From NCBI RefSeq assembly GCF_000819685.1, contig NZ_CDBR01000043.1, forward strand, positions 1 through 43,247: a DNA stretch of 43,247 nt. The letters are read 5' to 3'. The notes beneath the pieces were generated by a model that saw only the letters and a list, made by a program, of their open reading frames with translations, did not search any database and was not told the origin of the DNA. Positions 24,910 to 33,288 of this stretch are shown here, piece after piece. The position numbers and the translations under genes are program-made. Positions within the stretch are counted from its first letter, which is position 1. The number at the start of each line of letters is the position of its first letter. This stretch comes from Aeromonas allosaccharophila (lineage in GTDB: Bacteria > Pseudomonadota > Gammaproteobacteria > Enterobacterales > Aeromonadaceae).

Positions 24910-26151
24910 TTACAGCATGTAGTCCGCGGGCAGCTCGGTGCGAGCAACGCCGGAGGCCACCGCCGCCAGCGCCACGGCGCGGGCGACCCGTGGCAGCAGG
25001 CGGGCATCCATCGGCTTGGGAATGACGTAATCCTTGCCGAAGGTGAGCGCGCTCACCCCGGCGGCGGTCAGCACCTCGGCCGGCACCGGCTCCTTCACCA
25101 GACCGCGGATCGCCTCGACCGCGGCGATCTTCATGGCATCGTTGATGCGGCTGGCGCGGGCATCGAGGGCGCCACGGAAGATGAAGGGGAAGCAGAGCAC
25201 GTTGTTGATCTGGTTCGGGTAGTCGGAACGACCGGTACCCATGATGAGGTCGCTGCGTACCCCGTGGGCCAGCGCCGGTTTGATCTCCGGGTCCGGGTTG
25301 GAGCAGGCGAAGATCACCGGGTTCGGCGCCATCCGCGCGACCGCTTCGGCGGGCAGCACATCCGGGCCGGAGACGCCGACAAACACGTCCGCCCCTTCGA
25401 TGACATCCATCAGGGTGCGCAGCGGGGTATCGTTGGCGAAACGCTGCTTGTACTTGTTGAGATCGCTGCGGCCGGTGTGAATCACCCCCTGACGATCCAG
25501 CATGAAGATGTTGTGCGCCCTGGCGCCACACTTGATCAGCAGATCCATGCAGGCTGTGGCAGCAGCCCCCGCCCCCATACAGACGATGCGGCTGTCGCTG
25601 ATGAGCTTGCCCTGCACTTCCAGCGCATTGAGCAGACCGGCGGCGGTGACGATAGCGGTGCCGTGCTGGTCATCGTGGAACACCGGAATGTCGCAGCGTG
25701 CGATCAGCGCCTCTTCAATCTCGAAACATTCCGGCGCCTTGATATCTTCCAGATTGATGCCTCCGAAGGTATCGGCGATAGCCGCCACCGTGTCGATAAA
25801 CTGCTGGCTGGTCTCGTGCTTCACCTCGATGTCGATGGCGTCGATGCCGGCGAAGCGCTTGAACAGCAGGGCCTTGCCTTCCATCACAGGCTTGGAGGCG
25901 AGCGGCCCCAGATTGCCCAGACCCAGAATGGCGGTGCCGTTGGAGATGACGGCCACCAGATTGCCCTTGCCGGTATAGCGGTAGGCATCGGCCGGGTTGG
26001 CGGCGATCTCCCGCACCGGCTCGGCAACACCCGGGCTGTAGGCCAGCGCCAGATCGCGGGCGGTTTCGGCAGGCTTGGTCAGGGCGATGGCAATTTTGCC
26101 CGGTACGGGCTGGGCGTGGTAATCGAGTGCTTCTTGACGCAGATCGGACAT
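24910..26151 (-). CDS. NADP-type malic enzyme, short form without PTA domain
   Basis: Oxidative decarboxylation of malate to pyruvate, 413 aa. It shows the catalytic region LALAYSPGVAEP, GNLGPLASKPVMEGK and IDIEVKHE, the metal-binding DIPVFHDDQHGTAIV, and the Rossmann motif CMGAGAAATACMDLL. SNPDPEIKP follows. E. coli MaeB (about 759 aa) carries a C-terminal phosphotransacetylase-like domain that is absent here; the gene ends cleanly at a terminator, so this is the short form common in Vibrionales relatives, not a truncation. The start MSDLRQEALDYH at 26151 is preferred over an upstream in-frame Met (26199). Cofactor preference is inferred. Confidence 0.9.
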   Translation of the reverse strand: MSDLRQEALDYHAQPVPGKIAIALTKPAETARDLALAYSPGVAEPVREIAANPADAYRYTGKGNLVAVISNGTAILGLGNLGPLASKPVMEGKALLFKRFAGIDAIDIEVKHETSQQFIDTVAAIADTFGGINLEDIKAPECFEIEEALIARCDIPVFHDDQHGTAIVTAAGLLNALEVQGKLISDSRIVCMGAGAAATACMDLLIKCGARAHNIFMLDRQGVIHTGRSDLNKYKQRFANDTPLRTLMDVIEGADVFVGVSGPDVLPAEAVARMAPNPVIFACSNPDPEIKPALAHGVRSDLIMGTGRSDYPNQINNVLCFPFIFRGALDARASRINDAMKIAAVEAIRGLVKEPVPAEVLTAAGVSALTFGKDYVIPKPMDARLLPRVARAVALAAVASGVARTELPADYML

Positions 26152-26352
26152 GGGGGACCCCGATGTGGTTGGTGCAAATGAGGTGCCGACAGGGGGCACG
26201 CAGAAGGGCGGGGATCATAAAAGAAAGCGGTGGGCATGCCCAGCAGATCATGCTGCCATCAGCCAGATCAGACCAGTTATTTCAGCACCTTACCCCACCC
26301 ATACCTACCACTTTAGTTATAGATCCTGCTATGTGGGGTAAAAATGGCGCAA

Positions 26353-26383
26353 AAAGGGCGGCAAGTTGGCCTTGCCGCCCTTT
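26353..26383 (-). terminator. Terminator after the aromatic amino-acid permease gene
   Basis: A 13-bp perfect stem, AAAGGGCGGCAAG with CTTGCCGCCCTTT, loop TTGGC. A T-run follows on the minus strand. The rest of the 26152-26405 gap shows nothing else I can name. Confidence 0.88.
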
Positions 26384-26405
26384 CTGTCAGTGCTGTAGAC
26401 CTGAC

Positions 26406-27632
26406 TCAGTTGCCCAGATAGACCGGCAACAGATTTGCCATCGACAGGAAGTGGAACAGCGCGGTCGCCAATCCGAACAGGATCAGCAGCCAGGCCATCA
26501 GCTTGCCACCGGGGGTGACGAAGTGGGGGGTCACCTCGCCCCGCTCGGCCCGTGCCCGGGTGCGCAGCACCAGCAGTGCCGGGATGATGCAGGTCCAGAT
26601 GGTGGCGGCGGCACCGGCATAGCCGATGGCCAGCAGGAAGCCGAACGGGAAGAGCAGCGAAAGCACCAGCGGCGGCAGGAAGGTGACCGCCCAGGTCTTG
26701 CTGCGACCGGCACGGCTGTTGTCGAACTTGAACAGATCCGCCAGATAGTCGAACACCCCGAGCCCTACCCCGATAAAGGAGGAGAGGATGGCCGCCATGG
26801 AGAAGCCGTTGATGGCGCTGGCCACCTTCTCCGATTCAATTACCCCGGAAAGGGCGGAGAGCAGCACGCTCACGTCACCTCCCTTGGCAATCACCGGAGC
26901 AAAATCCTGACGGGGCAGGTTGCCAAAGATCCCCAGCAGCCAGAGCACGTAGAGCGCCAGCGCGATCAGGGTTCCCCCCAGAATGGCCCATCTGGCCTGC
27001 TGCTCGTTTTGGTAGTAGGCGCGCAGGGAGGCAACCGAGTGATGATAGCCGAACGAGGTGAGCGCCACCGGCAGCATCGCCATGGCATAGGGGGCGTAGC
27101 GGTTTTCGCTGCCCGCCAGATCGAGCAGGGTCGGCAGCTTGATATTGCCGAGCAGACCGGCCACACCGAGGGCGAAGCTGAGGATCATGAAGGCGATCAG
27201 CACCACAGAGATGCGGTCAACGGCGCGGGTCGAGTGCCACACCACCAGCGAGAAGAGCGCCACGAACAGCACCGAGGCGAGCTTGCTGTCGATCCCCAGT
27301 ACCCCCTGCAAAATGGCACCGGAGGAGGTGATATAGGCGTAGAGCAGAATGCCGCCAACAAAGTAGACCGAGAGGTTGTTGAGGAGATTGAGCTTCTCCC
27401 CCAGCAGCTCGCGGGTCACGGTATTGAAGGAGACCCGCATGTCGTGGTGCTGGAAAGATTCCAGCAGCATCCAGCCGGAGAGCGTCATCATCACCATGGT
27501 GACGGTCAGTGCCAGCACCGACCAGAGGGTCCAGGCCCCCGCCCCCGAACTCGGCAGACCGAGCATACCGGCTCCCACGCAGACGCTGGCGATGATGCAG
27601 GCGCCCCCCAAAATTGACGGTTTTTTCTTCAT
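26406..27632 (-). CDS. Mtr/TyrP-type aromatic amino-acid permease
   Basis: An inner-membrane HAAAP-family permease, 408 aa, about 11 transmembrane segments. It begins SILGGACIIASVCVGAGMLGLP, the family N-terminal signature, followed by the YAYITSSGAIL block and YAPYAMAMLPVALTSFGYHHS. GVFDYLADLFKFD comes later. Alignment from memory is closest to tryptophan permease Mtr (for example LLPVY at the end), but substrate choice among Trp, Tyr and Phe cannot be read from sequence. No TrpR or TyrR box was recognised in the 229-bp upstream gap, which otherwise holds only the terminator of the next gene. Confidence 0.85.
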   Translation of the reverse strand: MKKKPSILGGACIIASVCVGAGMLGLPSSGAGAWTLWSVLALTVTMVMMTLSGWMLLESFQHHDMRVSFNTVTRELLGEKLNLLNNLSVYFVGGILLYAYITSSGAILQGVLGIDSKLASVLFVALFSLVVWHSTRAVDRISVVLIAFMILSFALGVAGLLGNIKLPTLLDLAGSENRYAPYAMAMLPVALTSFGYHHSVASLRAYYQNEQQARWAILGGTLIALALYVLWLLGIFGNLPRQDFAPVIAKGGDVSVLLSALSGVIESEKVASAINGFSMAAILSSFIGVGLGVFDYLADLFKFDNSRAGRSKTWAVTFLPPLVLSLLFPFGFLLAIGYAGAAATIWTCIIPALLVLRTRARAERGEVTPHFVTPGGKLMAWLLILFGLATALFHFLSMANLLPVYLGN

Positions 27633-27785
27633 AATCCCTTCTTTATTAATTAGTCACACACCTGAACTGCATAAATAGCAGGGCATGATGCCAGTCTTTG
27701 CGACAAGACGCACACCCATATCGGGCGAAAACGAAGATTTCACCTCGAACGAGTCTTGCTGACTATGCATAAAATCGGCATAAAA

Positions 27786-27804
27786 GGCGCCCTGGTAAGG
27801 CGCC
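27786..27804 (-). terminator. Terminator after the SDR-DUF2867 gene
   Basis: GGCGCC, CTGGTAA loop, GGCGCC; on the minus strand it runs into TTTTA. A short GC stem, moderately convincing. Confidence 0.65.
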
Positions 27805-27861
27805 CCTTGCTGTGGTGTGAACGGCGAAAGTGTGGCAACGGGGACGGTCAGACCGCCCCGT

Positions 27862-29295
27862 TCAATCCATGACGGGGATACCGGCCCTCGCCTCTGCCTC
27901 TTTGGCGATCGCCTCGGTCATCCCCTGAAAGATGAAGAGGTGGAACGGCAGCATGGCGAGCCAGTAAGCCAGCCCCCAGGCGCCCTGCGGATGCCAGTGG
28001 GCAGTCAACCGGATGCGGGTCAGGCCAGACTCCTCCGGCAGGATGTTGAACTCCAGCCGCCCGACGCCGGGGGCTTTCATGTTGAACAGCAGATCGAGCC
28101 TGCGCCCCTCATCCACCCCGAGGATCTGCCAGGAGTCGAGCATATCCCCCTTCACGAAGCGATCGGGATTGGTGCGGCCACGGGTGCGGGCCGGGCCGCC
28201 AATCAGGTGATCCATCCATTCGCGTACCACCCACAGCTCGTTCATGTAGAAGTAACGCTTCTCCCCCCCCAGCTGCTGCAACACCTGCCACACCACCTCG
28301 GGCGAGGCGAGACAGATCGCCTCGCCGCTGGCGGTGCGGTCATAGAAGCCATATTCGGGATGGCGCCAGCGCAGGCCAAGCGGTGTCTCCTGCCCCTGCT
28401 GCTCGGCCCCCAGCTTCTGCTCCAGCGCCAGACTCTCCGCCAGCGCCTCGTCGAAGCTGAGCAGGGTCTGCGGCAGCAGGGCCCGCAGCGGGCCGTCATC
28501 GGCCGGAATATCGTGCTTGAGACCGCCCACAAGCGCCTTGGCCACCGGCTGCGGCACCGAGGTGACGAACTGCAGCCACCAGGCGGAGAGACGCGGGCTC
28601 AGAAACGGGATGGGAATAATCGGGCAGCGCTTGCCGATATGGGCGGCGAACTTCTGCAACTGCTGTTGGTAGCTGAGCAGCTCGGGGCCAACCGCATTGA
28701 AGATGCGGCCATCCACCTCATCAGCCTCCACCAGCCCGCCCAGATAGTACAGCAGGTTGGAGAGCGCGATGGGGGGCGTGCGCGAGCGCACCCATTTCGG
28801 CGTCACCATCATCGGCAAGTTGAACACCAGATCCCGCATCACCTCGAACGCCGCCGAGCCGGGCCCGATGATGATGCCGGCGCGCAGCTCCACCGTCGGC
28901 ACGCCAGAGTCACGAAACAGCTCGCCACAGTGGCGGCGGGAGTTGAGATGGCGGCTGTTGCACTGCTCGGGCTGGATTGCCCCGAGATAGATGATGCGGC
29001 GTACCCCGGCGGCGCGGGCAGCGGCGGCGAAGTTCTTCACCCCTTGCTGCTCCAGCCGGTGAAAATCGGCCCCCGCCCCCATGGCGTGTACCAGATAGAA
29101 CACGGTATCGATACCGGCCAGCGCAGGCAGCAGGGTGATGGGCTTGAGGCTGTCGGCGAGGCGAAACTCCACCCCCTCCGGCAAGCGGCAGGGACGGCGC
29201 GCCCCGGCAATCACCCTGTAGCCCAGGGTTTGCAGGTGGGGCACCAGATAGGAACCTATGTAGCCCGCAGCCCCCATCACCAGACAATTTCTCAT
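27862..29295 (-). CDS. SDR-family NAD(P)-binding protein with C-terminal DUF2867
   Basis: A 477-aa fusion. The N-terminal atypical short-chain dehydrogenase domain (~1-240) starts MRNCLVMGAAGYIGSYLVPHL with the GxxGxxG dinucleotide motif; YLVHAMGAG and RAGIIIGPGS follow. The C-terminal DUF2867 domain (~310-470) contains YFYMNELWVVREWMDHLIGG and FNILPEESGLTRIRLTAHW. The same fusion is widespread in proteobacteria, with unknown substrate. The start at 29295 is supported by GAGG 8 nt upstream; the upstream open frame lacks homologous sequence. No active-site Tyr-x3-Lys is certain, so it may bind rather than oxidise. Confidence 0.82.
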   Translation of the reverse strand: MRNCLVMGAAGYIGSYLVPHLQTLGYRVIAGARRPCRLPEGVEFRLADSLKPITLLPALAGIDTVFYLVHAMGAGADFHRLEQQGVKNFAAAARAAGVRRIIYLGAIQPEQCNSRHLNSRRHCGELFRDSGVPTVELRAGIIIGPGSAAFEVMRDLVFNLPMMVTPKWVRSRTPPIALSNLLYYLGGLVEADEVDGRIFNAVGPELLSYQQQLQKFAAHIGKRCPIIPIPFLSPRLSAWWLQFVTSVPQPVAKALVGGLKHDIPADDGPLRALLPQTLLSFDEALAESLALEQKLGAEQQGQETPLGLRWRHPEYGFYDRTASGEAICLASPEVVWQVLQQLGGEKRYFYMNELWVVREWMDHLIGGPARTRGRTNPDRFVKGDMLDSWQILGVDEGRRLDLLFNMKAPGVGRLEFNILPEESGLTRIRLTAHWHPQGAWGLAYWLAMLPFHLFIFQGMTEAIAKEAEARAGIPVMD

Positions 29296-29443
29296 CCTCT
29301 CTTCCTCTTCACATGTTGCGCCCTGCGCTTGGGCAAACGGGCCAGCACCCGCATGCCCATCATCCTGCCACGCCGCCACCTTGCAACCTAGTACTAACCA
29401 CCTCCCTGATTAGTCCGATTTGGTGTTAAGCCTTGTGCACTAC

Positions 29444-29462
29444 CTGGTCGATAACTGACCAG
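29444..29462. promoter_or_regulatory. Operator-like inverted repeat
   Basis: CTGGTC-GATAACT-GACCAG, 6-bp arms, 25 bp before the start of the EF-hand gene. No regulator could be assigned. Confidence 0.3.
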
Positions 29463-29486
29463 ATGTATAGCGCCGAGGGCGAACGT

Positions 29487-30554
29487 ATGCGCATCGATCA
29501 CTACGACCTCCAGGGGGAGGTGCAATACCGGCAGCAACAGGCCCAGAGCCGTAAGGTGCGCAACCTCGGGCCCGTGCCACCCGCCGTCAATCCACCGGAA
29601 GGCAACAGCACGGCAGCGGCAGGCGAACGCCGCAGCACCCTGACTCTCGCCAGCGCCCTGACGCTGCAAGCCGCGAGGCAATCTGCCGCCAGCCAGCAAG
29701 CGACAACACCTCCCACCCCGCCCGCCGCGGAAGTCGGCAAAGAGCAGGATGGCATTCCCGACGATGGGCTGGATAACCGCCAGCGGCTGATCAAGCTGAT
29801 GATTGAAGCGATGCTGGGCCACGAAATCGAGCTGCCCAAGCCGATCAAGCCCACCGAAGAGGGGAGCGAAGGGGTGACCCAAGGAGAAGCCGCAGCTCAG
29901 GCCGCCGAGCCGGATCAACTGGTGGAGGTGACAGACACCCTGCTGCAACAGGAGCAGCTCAACGTGGTGGCGTCAGCCAGCGTAGCGACTCAGGATGGTC
30001 AGACTATTCAGCTCGATCTCGGCTTTGTCCTCGACTGGCGTCAGCTGGAGGTGAGCCAGCGGCGCACCACCCTCAATGCCCTCAAGGATCCGCTGGTGCT
30101 CAGTCTGGATGGCAAGATTGCCGATCTGACCGAGGCACGGGTCACTTTCGATATCGATCAGGATGGCAAGGAGGATAGCCTGCCGGGTCTGCGGGAAGGG
30201 CGCGGCTTTGTAGCGCTGGATCGCAATGGCAACGGCACCATAGACGATGGGGGCGAGCTGTTTGGTGCCCGCTCCGGCAATGGCTTCGGCGAACTGGCGA
30301 CGCTGGATGAGGATGGCAACGGGGTGCTGGACGCGCGGGATAGCCAGTTCTCGGCGCTGCAGTTCTGGCACCCGGAGCACGCCCCCATCGCTCTGGTGGA
30401 GCTGGGGATCGGCGCCATCCTGCTGCACCCTCTCGACACCCCCTTCACCCATCTGGGGGAGAGCGGCACTCAGGGAGTGCTGCGCCAGTCAGGCCTCTAT
30501 CTCACCGAACAGGGTAAGGGGGGCTGGGTACAGCAGATCGATCTGCGGGTCTGA
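29487..30554 (+). CDS. EF-hand-like calcium-binding protein of unknown function
   Basis: A 355-aa protein with no signal peptide. The first ~170 residues are low-complexity (Ala, Gln, Pro, Glu). The C-terminal half carries EF-hand/dockerin-like acidic loops: DIDQDGKED (about 225-233), LDRNGNGTIDDGGELFG (about 248-264) and LDEDGNGVLDARD (about 276-288). The block 'FVALDRNGNGTIDDGGELFGARSGNGFGEL', shown here only by its centre, is a known proteobacterial pattern near RTX-type proteins. AGGG lies 7 nt before the chosen ATG; an earlier Met (29463) is possible. Calcium binding is inferred from the loops; cellular role unknown. Confidence 0.7.
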   Translation: MRIDHYDLQGEVQYRQQQAQSRKVRNLGPVPPAVNPPEGNSTAAAGERRSTLTLASALTLQAARQSAASQQATTPPTPPAAEVGKEQDGIPDDGLDNRQRLIKLMIEAMLGHEIELPKPIKPTEEGSEGVTQGEAAAQAAEPDQLVEVTDTLLQQEQLNVVASASVATQDGQTIQLDLGFVLDWRQLEVSQRRTTLNALKDPLVLSLDGKIADLTEARVTFDIDQDGKEDSLPGLREGRGFVALDRNGNGTIDDGGELFGARSGNGFGELATLDEDGNGVLDARDSQFSALQFWHPEHAPIALVELGIGAILLHPLDTPFTHLGESGTQGVLRQSGLYLTEQGKGGWVQQIDLRV

Positions 30555-30575
30555 GCCCTAAAACGGAATCACCCA

Positions 30576-30606
30576 CCGGTCGCTGACGAGCACAGCCAGC
30601 GACCGG
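30576..30606. repeat. Inverted repeat between the EF-hand gene and priA
   Basis: CCGGTCGCTG and CAGCGACCGG form a 10-bp perfect stem with an 11-nt loop and no T-run. It lies between convergent genes and may act as a factor-dependent or weak terminator. Confidence 0.5.
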
Positions 30607-30617
30607 CTCCGGCGCCA

Positions 30618-32825
30618 TCAACTCAGTTCGGTAGGGTCGATATCCAGACTCCAGCGCACCTTTTTGGTCTCCGGCCAGCCTTCCAGCTCCGTCACCGCCC
30701 AATCCAGCAGCTGGGCCAGCGGTGCCCGGTTCGGCCCCTGCACCAGCAACTGCATACGGAACTTGCCCGCCTTGCGCTCCATAAAGCCGCTGATGGGCCC
30801 CAGCACCTGAACATGGGGATAACGGGCGCTGCGCAGGGTATCGGCGAGGCGGGCGAGGAATAGCTGCACCTCGTCACGGCCGTTGGCCTCAGCCCGAAAC
30901 AGCCCCTGATAGCTGAAGGGCGGCAGCCCCAGCAGGCGGCGCTCTTTCAACGCCGTATCGGCGAAGTGGCCGTAACCATTCTGGGTCAGATCCTGCAGCA
31001 GGGCATGTTCCGGATGGTGGCTCTGCAACACTACCAGCCCCGGCTTGCTGGCGCGCCCGGCGCGGCCCGCCACCTGGGTGTAGAGCTGGGCCAGCTTCTC
31101 GGCGGCGCGAAAATCGGCGCTGAACAGGGCGCCATCCACATCCAGCAGGCCCACTAGCGTCACATCCGGAAAGTGGTGACCCTTGGCCAGCATCTGGGTG
31201 CCGATCAGGATCTTGTACTTGCCCGCCTTGATGTCGCCGAGATGGGTCTCCAGCTCCCCCTTGCGGCGGGTGTTGTCCCGATCGATGCGCACTACGGAAT
31301 ATTGCGGAAAAACTGTGGTGAGCAACTGCTCCAGTTGCTCGGTGCCCACCCCGGAGCCAATCAGCTCGTTGCTGCCGCACTCGGGGCAGTGATGGGGCAG
31401 CGGGCGCACGCTGTCGCAGTGGTGACAATGCAGTCGTCGCCCAGCCTGATGCCAGGTGTACCAGGCATCACACCGCTCACAAGCAGCGCTCCAGCCGCAC
31501 TGGTGGCAGATAAGGGCCGGGGCATAGCCACGGCGGTTGAGAAACAGCATCACCTGATTACCCGCCGCCAGATGTTCCGCCATCAGCTGCTCCAGCTGGG
31601 GGGAGAGCCCGGCCTGCAACCGCACGTTCTTGATATCGAGGATCACCTGACGGGCAGTCTGGGCGTTACCGGCACGGCGAGTCAGGGTGAGATGGTGATA
31701 CTTGCCAGTGCGGGCGTTGTGCAGCGTCTCCAGCGACGGAGTGGCCGAGCCGAGCAGGATGGGAATACCTGCGCGATGGGCCCGCATCACCGCCAGATCC
31801 CGCGCGTGGTAGCGAAAACCGTCCTGCTGCTTGAAGGAGCCGTCGTGCTCTTCGTCGATGATGATGATGCCGAGGTTGTGAAACGGGGTGAACACCGCAG
31901 AGCGGGTGCCGATCAGGATGGCGGCGCCGCCATCCCGGCAGGCGAGCCAGGCATCGAGCCGCTCCCGATCGTTCATGGCGGAGTTCATCGCCACCACCGG
32001 CACGTTGAAACGGCGGCGGAAGCGGTTGATGGTCTGCGGGGTAAGACCGATCTCCGGCACCATCACCAGCGCCTGCTTGCCCGCCTTGAGCAACGGCTCG
32101 AGGATGCTCAGGTAGACCTCGGTCTTGCCGGAACCGGTGATGCCATCGAGCAGGAAGGCACCGAACTTGTCGCTCTGGCTGGTGACGGCAGAGACGGCCA
32201 GCGCCTGCTCACCATTGAGACGCAGCCCCTCTCCCGGCTCGAAACGAGATGCCCAGTCGCCGTCATGGCTTGGCTCCAGCGAGCGCTTCTCCAGCAAGCC
32301 CTTCTTCTCCAGCGCTGTGAGTGCGGCGCTCTGGATCTCCTCCTGCTTGAGGGCGGAGGGGGTCTGCGGCCCCTTGCGCAGCAAGGCAAGGGCCTGCTGC
32401 TGCTTGGCAGCCCGCTTGAGCTCGTTGAGGTCGATGGCCATCCCCGCCTCGGTGGCAAACCAGAACTCCAGCTCCCGATAGGCGGCTGGCTCCCCCTTGC
32501 GCACCAGCACCGGCAGGGCGTGAGGCAACACCTCCCCCAGCGGATGCTGGTAGTAGCTGGCGCTCCAGTTCATCAGCGCCAGAATATCCGGCCCCAGCAC
32601 CGGCGTCGCATCGAGTACCCGCTTGATGGGCTTGAGCTTGTTGCGCGGCACCTGACTGTCGGCCGGATGCTCCACCACCAGCCCGACCAGGGTCTGGGGG
32701 CCGAAAGGGATCTCGACCCGGCAACCGGGGGCAGGTAACGGCAGGGGAGAGAGATAGTCGAAGTGACGGCGTAACGGTACCGGGACAGCGACACGAACCA
32801 GATCCAGCGTTTGGGAAGAATTCAC
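30618..32825 (-). CDS. priA: Primosomal protein N' (replication restart helicase PriA)
   Basis: A 3'-to-5' DNA helicase, 735 aa, that reloads DnaB at stalled forks. The N-terminal DNA-binding domain (~1-110) starts with VRVAVPVPLRRHFDYLSP. Walker A GITGSGKTEVYL and DEEHDGSFKQQD mark the helicase core, interrupted by the zinc-binding region with paired cysteines (ICHQCGWSAACERCDAW, then CHHCDSVRPLPHHCPECGS). Helicase motifs GTQMLAKGHHFP and VAGRAGRASKPG follow. It is divergent from rpmE, 147 bp apart, as in many Gammaproteobacteria. Confidence 0.97.
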   Translation of the reverse strand: MNSSQTLDLVRVAVPVPLRRHFDYLSPLPLPAPGCRVEIPFGPQTLVGLVVEHPADSQVPRNKLKPIKRVLDATPVLGPDILALMNWSASYYQHPLGEVLPHALPVLVRKGEPAAYRELEFWFATEAGMAIDLNELKRAAKQQQALALLRKGPQTPSALKQEEIQSAALTALEKKGLLEKRSLEPSHDGDWASRFEPGEGLRLNGEQALAVSAVTSQSDKFGAFLLDGITGSGKTEVYLSILEPLLKAGKQALVMVPEIGLTPQTINRFRRRFNVPVVAMNSAMNDRERLDAWLACRDGGAAILIGTRSAVFTPFHNLGIIIIDEEHDGSFKQQDGFRYHARDLAVMRAHRAGIPILLGSATPSLETLHNARTGKYHHLTLTRRAGNAQTARQVILDIKNVRLQAGLSPQLEQLMAEHLAAGNQVMLFLNRRGYAPALICHQCGWSAACERCDAWYTWHQAGRRLHCHHCDSVRPLPHHCPECGSNELIGSGVGTEQLEQLLTTVFPQYSVVRIDRDNTRRKGELETHLGDIKAGKYKILIGTQMLAKGHHFPDVTLVGLLDVDGALFSADFRAAEKLAQLYTQVAGRAGRASKPGLVVLQSHHPEHALLQDLTQNGYGHFADTALKERRLLGLPPFSYQGLFRAEANGRDEVQLFLARLADTLRSARYPHVQVLGPISGFMERKAGKFRMQLLVQGPNRAPLAQLLDWAVTELEGWPETKKVRWSLDIDPTELS

Positions 32826-32856
32826 CAGGGGTTGCCTATTTTTTCTGCGAAGCCAC

Positions 32857-32884
32857 TTGCCTGATCTCAGGCATTTCCTATATT
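32857..32884 (+). promoter_or_regulatory. Candidate rpmE promoter
   Basis: TTGCCT (32857-32862), a 16-bp spacer, then TATATT (32879-32884). The start would be near 32892, giving an ~80-nt leader. Confidence 0.55.
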
Positions 32885-32891
32885 ATTCGCA

Positions 32892-32972
32892 GCCTTTGAA
32901 ACTGTGTTCAACAATCGTGTGGTGTCCGACGAGAGATCGGATGGCGACACGGCCTATTAATTGAGGTTGTCC
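32892..32972 (+). promoter_or_regulatory. Structured rpmE leader (candidate L31 autoregulatory leader)
   Basis: The leader holds a foldable segment: GTGTC (32922-32926) can pair with GACAC (32946-32950), and TCCGA (32925-32929) with TCGGA (32937-32941), as overlapping alternatives. A GAGG follows at 32963-32966. Ribosomal-protein L31 leaders have been proposed in Gammaproteobacteria; whether this one fits that consensus was not testable here. Confidence 0.4.
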
Positions 32973-33188
32973 ATGAAAGCTGGTATCCATCCTGACTACG
33001 TAGCCATCACCGCCAAGTGCTCTTGCGGTAACGTCATCAACACTTTCTCTACCATCGGTAAAGATCTGAACCTGGACGTGTGCTCCGAGTGCCACCCGTT
33101 CTACACCGGCAAGCAGAAAGAAGTTTCTAGCGGCGGCCGCGTAGACAAGTTCAACAAGCGTTTCGGTGCGATGACCACCAAGAAGTAA
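32973..33188 (+). CDS. rpmE: 50S ribosomal protein L31, zinc-binding type
   Basis: A 71-aa ribosomal protein bridging the subunits. Cys16, Cys18, Cys37 and Cys40 (KCSCG and [10 protein letters not shown]) mark the zinc-containing C+ form, not the zinc-free YkgM paralogue. The start MKAGIHPDY is invariant in the family, so the upstream in-frame Met is rejected. It ends at a strong terminator. The zinc-free paralogue made under zinc limitation is not in this window. Confidence 0.97.
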   Translation: MKAGIHPDYVAITAKCSCGNVINTFSTIGKDLNLDVCSECHPFYTGKQKEVSSGGRVDKFNKRFGAMTTKK

Positions 33189-33210
33189 TTTTACTTCTGA
33201 AGAATTCTGA

Positions 33211-33238
33211 AAAAGGCGCCCATCGGGCGCCTTTTTTA
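33211..33238 (+). terminator. Terminator after rpmE
   Basis: AAAAAGGCGCCC, loop ATC, GGGCGCCTTTTTT; a strong intrinsic terminator. Confidence 0.92.
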
Positions 33239-33288
33239 CGATCCCTGTTTTTCTTCCTTCACGTTCCCGCAGCCAGACGCATTCACGC

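Noticed and set aside
27633..27785. TrpR or TyrR box, or an attenuator, upstream of the Mtr-like permease gene
   Set aside because: No TGTAAA-N6-TTTACA or GTACTAGTTAACTAGTAC-like sequence was found; only repeated GCATAA-type words, too short to support a site.
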